A stretch of DNA of 64,000 nucleotides. Origin: Craterostigma plantagineum (lineage: Eukaryota; Streptophyta; Magnoliopsida; Lamiales; Linderniaceae). Positions 61,640-64,000 of this stretch are shown here, piece after piece; within the stretch, counting starts at the first letter, position 1, and each line of letters begins with the position of its first letter. The stretch spans positions 3,873,501 to 3,937,500 of the forward strand of contig JAPQWV010000051.1 in assembly GCA_027422505.1 (NCBI GenBank), given 5' to 3'. The position numbers and the translations under genes are program-made. The notes beneath the pieces were generated by a model. That model was not told the DNA's origin. It searched no databases and worked only from the letters and a program-made list of their open reading frames with translations.

Positions 61640-62430
61640 GCTGTGTTGGGCTGCAGATGACTACAAGAAGGGCCGAAAATCGTCAAAGAAGGCGAGTTAA
61701 CAACTTCGTGCACCTGAGATGGTCCCGCCTCATGTATATGATATGGTCCGACCTCATGTACGTGAGACGGTCCGTCCTCACTACTCCGTCGAACTTGGCC
61801 TCATCGATACGGTGCTCGCGTTACAGTCGGGAAAATCACCGCACCAGAGAGCAGCATCGCGTAACCCCGTGCTGAACACTCAACCTCTTCCTCGTCACCA
61901 TCATCCGAAATCGGATGGGCCAACAACCAACTCGCTAACGACTTCATCGAAAGCGATGACCCCTTAATTTTCTCAGCAAGCGGTCTAAAACCTAGCAACC
62001 CCTCGTACTCGTCCATCCACTGTATGACCGTCCTCGGTTGGATCATACGGGAGACACAACTGCCATCTACAGGCAACCCCTACAAAATTCCTACGTCCTG
62101 TAAAGTGACGGTCGCCTCCCCGACATAAAAATGAAACGTATGGGTCTCCTTCCTCCAATGCTTTACCAATGCTGTAATCAAATGAGGATCAACCCTCTGC
62201 GACATACAGCTGTAGACGCTTTATAGACCCATATAGTTCAACTTATCTAATAAGCGACCGTGTAGAATATCCGGTGCTTCTCTCGTACCCACACAACATT
62301 TTCTAAGAACCTAATCTTAATAGTCCTATTTATCGCACCCTCATCTGACGCCGAATCATTGCTACGATGATTTGACTGCATGTTCAACACCGAACTATCA
62401 AGAGGTCCGTAAGAAGAATATAGATCCATT
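61640..62430 (-). pseudogene. Decayed plant mobile domain (PMD) gene in MULE E6
   Basis: On the minus strand a leader MDLYSSYGPLDSSVLN (62430) is followed by REKHRI, then in another frame [17 protein letters not shown] and [25 protein letters not shown], a stop, and GLPVDGS...RTVIQWMDEYEGLLGF. This order is typical of the plant mobile domain (MAIN/MAIL1-like, PF10536). At least two stops (near 62222 and 62085) and one frame change inactivate it. Host PMD proteins act in transposon silencing and gene expression, and transposon-borne PMD genes are known in plants. Confidence 0.75.
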
Positions 62431-62559
62431 CTACAGAAAAAAAAAACGACGTCTAAATAAATCAATCATGATTACTATTTTAACAATATCGACGATAAAA
62501 CAAAATACTTCGAATATAAAAAGCATATAACGAGGCACGGGGACCGCTCACCTAAGGTA

Positions 62560-62990
62560 ATCGCGCATAGAACGTCACGAGGGTCGAGGCGGTGGCTCGT
62601 CGAGGCGGGCCGGCGGAGGCAGCAGGCGGCGGCAGCAGCAGGCAGCGGCGAGACGCGGCTGGCGGCGGCGGGTCGAGGGGGGCTGCTGCGGAGGACCTCG
62701 TCAAGGCGGGACGGCGGTTCGCGGGGCGGCTTGTCGCGGCGGAGGACCTCGTCGAGCCGGGGCGGCGGCGGGCAGCAACACGTCAACGACAAAAGGGCGG
62801 CAGATCGCGGCGGTGAACAGCAGGACACGGCAGTTAGCGCGGGGCGGGGTATCGCGGAGGGGGCCGCGTCGGCGGCGGCGGGCAGCAGGAGATCCTCGTG
62901 GTTCGACGGAGGTCACGGAGGGGGGCGCGGGAAGTTCGGCGGCTCTTCTCGTCGTCTTCGTCTGTTCGTCTTCGTCGACCTAGGGTTTAA
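62560..62990. repeat. GC-rich GGCGG/CCTCGTC block inside MULE E6
   Basis: About 430 bases of very high GC content in an otherwise AT-rich element, with repeated GAGGACCTCGTC and GGCGGCGG. Long frames on both strands are compositional. It may be a captured host first-exon or leader fragment, or a CpG-rich simple repeat; no protein family is recognised. Confidence 0.6.
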
Positions 62991-62994
62991 AAAA

Positions 62995-63140
62995 CTGATC
63001 TATCTCGTATGTATTGTATACGAGTTACGAGTTATAACTCGTAATAAGTTTATACGAGTTATGTCACGTGTCTAACTTTACCAGCTAGACCCGTAACTCG
63101 TATGAGTTATTTACGAGTTATATAACTCGTAAAAACAACT
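62995..63140. repeat. Right TACGAGTTA / TAACTCGTA word cluster of MULE E6
   Basis: Eight or nine copies of ACGAGTTA or TAACTCGT within 145 bases, spaced as closely as 10 bases, some in back-to-back palindromic pairs (for example ACGAGTTATAACTCGT). Confidence 0.9.
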
Positions 63141-63237
63141 TAGGAAGATTGCTATTTATTAATGATTTTCCTTCCGGGTTTTATTTTGTAAATGCTTTAT
63201 TTTTTTTAATAATTTTATTAAAAATACCCAACCAAAC

Positions 63238-63523
63238 TCTTTTACATGTTTACGGACTAAAATTAATTTTTTTTTCAGAATTATGTATTCATATCTTTGA
63301 CTGTCACCCACAACATTTTCAATATCGTGGTCCTATCACATCAATTCAGACAATTTGAGGAGTTTTTATCCCAAAATTTCGAAGCCCAAATTGAGATTGT
63401 TCTTAGATCATCTTTGCTTTAACGAATCTTTTGGTAATGAAAATATAATAATCCACCACAATCCAAAGTTTGACAAAAGCATGTTCTCCCAACCACAGAA
63501 GTGAAAAAATTGCATTTTTTTCC
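63238..63523. other. 3' flank of CSN3
   Basis: AT-rich downstream region between the CSN3 stop codon and MULE E6. No gene seen. Confidence 0.55.
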
Positions 63524-63984
63524 TCATATATTAAACTTTGAAGGGACATGATCAAAATCATCAAAATCAAATCTCTGTCGCTCCTTCCCAAGCTGTAAAA
63601 GTGAAATATATTAATCAAAGAGAAAGCAATTTTTCAGAAAAAGATGGAATCAAGATACTAAAAAGACAAAAAATGTAGGGTACCTTTCCTAGGTATGAAG
63701 GATCATAAGACATTGTTTCATTCATCGAAGTAAGCTTCTTGGACAGCATCATAATCCTGCATATTGTTAGGAGATGAATATATTTACATTATATGTTATG
63801 AGCAAATTTGCGAGTGAGATAACGATAATGACAGCGGTATTCAGGGAAGATCACACACTAACCTTTGGATTGAGGAATCGATTTTCTCAATCATGCCAGA
63901 GGTTTTGTATTGCTCGGGATCCTCCAAGAATCGAACCATTCCATCCTTTTGGTTAATTGTTGCGTAAATCTCGCCATCTTTGAT
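63524..63984 (-). CDS. CSN3: COP9 signalosome subunit 3, last three exons (partial)
   Basis: Exons on the minus strand: 63984-63863, 63756-63684 and 63592-63524, with GT-AG introns and exact phases. They encode IKDGEIYATINQKDGMVRFL, EDPEQYKTSGMIEKIDSSIQ, MMLSKKLTSMNETMSYDPSY and the tail RQRFDFDDFDHVPSKFNI followed by a stop. This is the C-terminus of plant CSN3, including the end of its PCI domain. The signalosome removes NEDD8 from cullins and represses photomorphogenesis. The acceptor at 63985-63986 shows that earlier exons lie beyond the window. No damage is visible. Confidence 0.93.
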
Positions 63985-64000
63985 CTAAAAAAGGCGAATA

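Larger units (their letters stand above)
57653..63228 (+). mobile_element. MULE E6: transposase plus plant-mobile-domain gene, both decayed
   Basis: Inverted ends share GGTATTTTTAATAAAA and, about 30 bases in, ATAAAGCATT(G/T)ACAAAATAAA. A perfect 9-bp duplication CAACCAAAC flanks it (57644-57652 and 63229-63237). Both subterminal regions (57740-58170 and 62995-63140) are full of TACGAGTTA/TAACTCGTA words. The plus strand carries a broken MURA transposase and the minus strand a broken plant mobile domain gene. It ends about 290 bases beyond the CSN3 stop codon. Confidence 0.92.

Noticed and set aside
62475..63075. Proline/alanine- or arginine/glycine-rich proteins in the GC-rich block
   Set aside because: Frames are open on both strands because of composition; there is no domain, no splice pattern and no start context.

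Overview
This is a plant nuclear window, most likely from a eudicot. It is AT-rich, its genes have short canonical GT-AG introns, and it contains plant-specific families (a G-box-type bZIP, a plant DnaJ-DUF3444 protein). It is dense in transposons: Ty3 chromovirus, Ty1/copia, CACTA and Mutator-like elements (MULEs). I cannot name the species.

Layout. 845-4751: a CACTA relic split by a solo LTR (1573-4415, TSD GTAAT). 5094-9240: a non-autonomous MULE (E1). 9297-10380: a 1.1-kb MULE (E3). 11249-20294: an autonomous-looking MULE (E2) encoding a MURA transposase and a second protein with a C48/Ulp1 cysteine-protease core, both on the minus strand. 20642-27766: a host gene island with a small unknown protein, the 26S proteasome subunit RPN12 and a bZIP factor of the GBF/bZIP16-68 type (minus strand). 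28651-30293: MULE E5, upstream of the bZIP. 30754-34215: a foldback element split by a solo Ty3 LTR. 35037-50456: MULE E4, carrying an 11.5-kb, almost intact Ty3 chromovirus (36277-47755). 50702-52513: DnaJ-DUF3444 gene. 53570-54570: three-exon gene for a GATA-like zinc-finger protein. 54661-57331: decayed copia element. 57653-63228: MULE E6 with a decayed transposase and a decayed plant-mobile-domain gene. 63524-63984: the last three exons of COP9 signalosome subunit CSN3 (minus strand).

Main result. I could delimit six MULEs by 9-10 bp target-site duplications, one of them with a single mismatch. In each, the non-coding DNA is filled with copies of a short word specific to that family: GTAACA in E1 and E2, TATACCAA/TTGGTATA in E3, GTACC in E4, TTCGGCCCG/CCGAAAT in E5, and TACGAGTTA in E6. 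E2 also encodes a DUF1985-like/Ulp1-like protein. This matches the organisation of Arabidopsis VANDAL MULEs, whose VANC proteins recognise short motifs accumulated in their own family and counter silencing there. I infer that this window shows several parallel, family-specific word/factor systems. E1, a deletion derivative of E2, keeps the words and both ends but no genes. The long LTRs of the Ty3 family show a similar enrichment in TCGACAT/ATGTCGA words.

The host genes are housekeeping or regulatory (proteasome, signalosome, chaperone, transcription factors) and do not form a pathway cluster. Several MULE ends lie within about 0.2-0.9 kb of host coding sequence.
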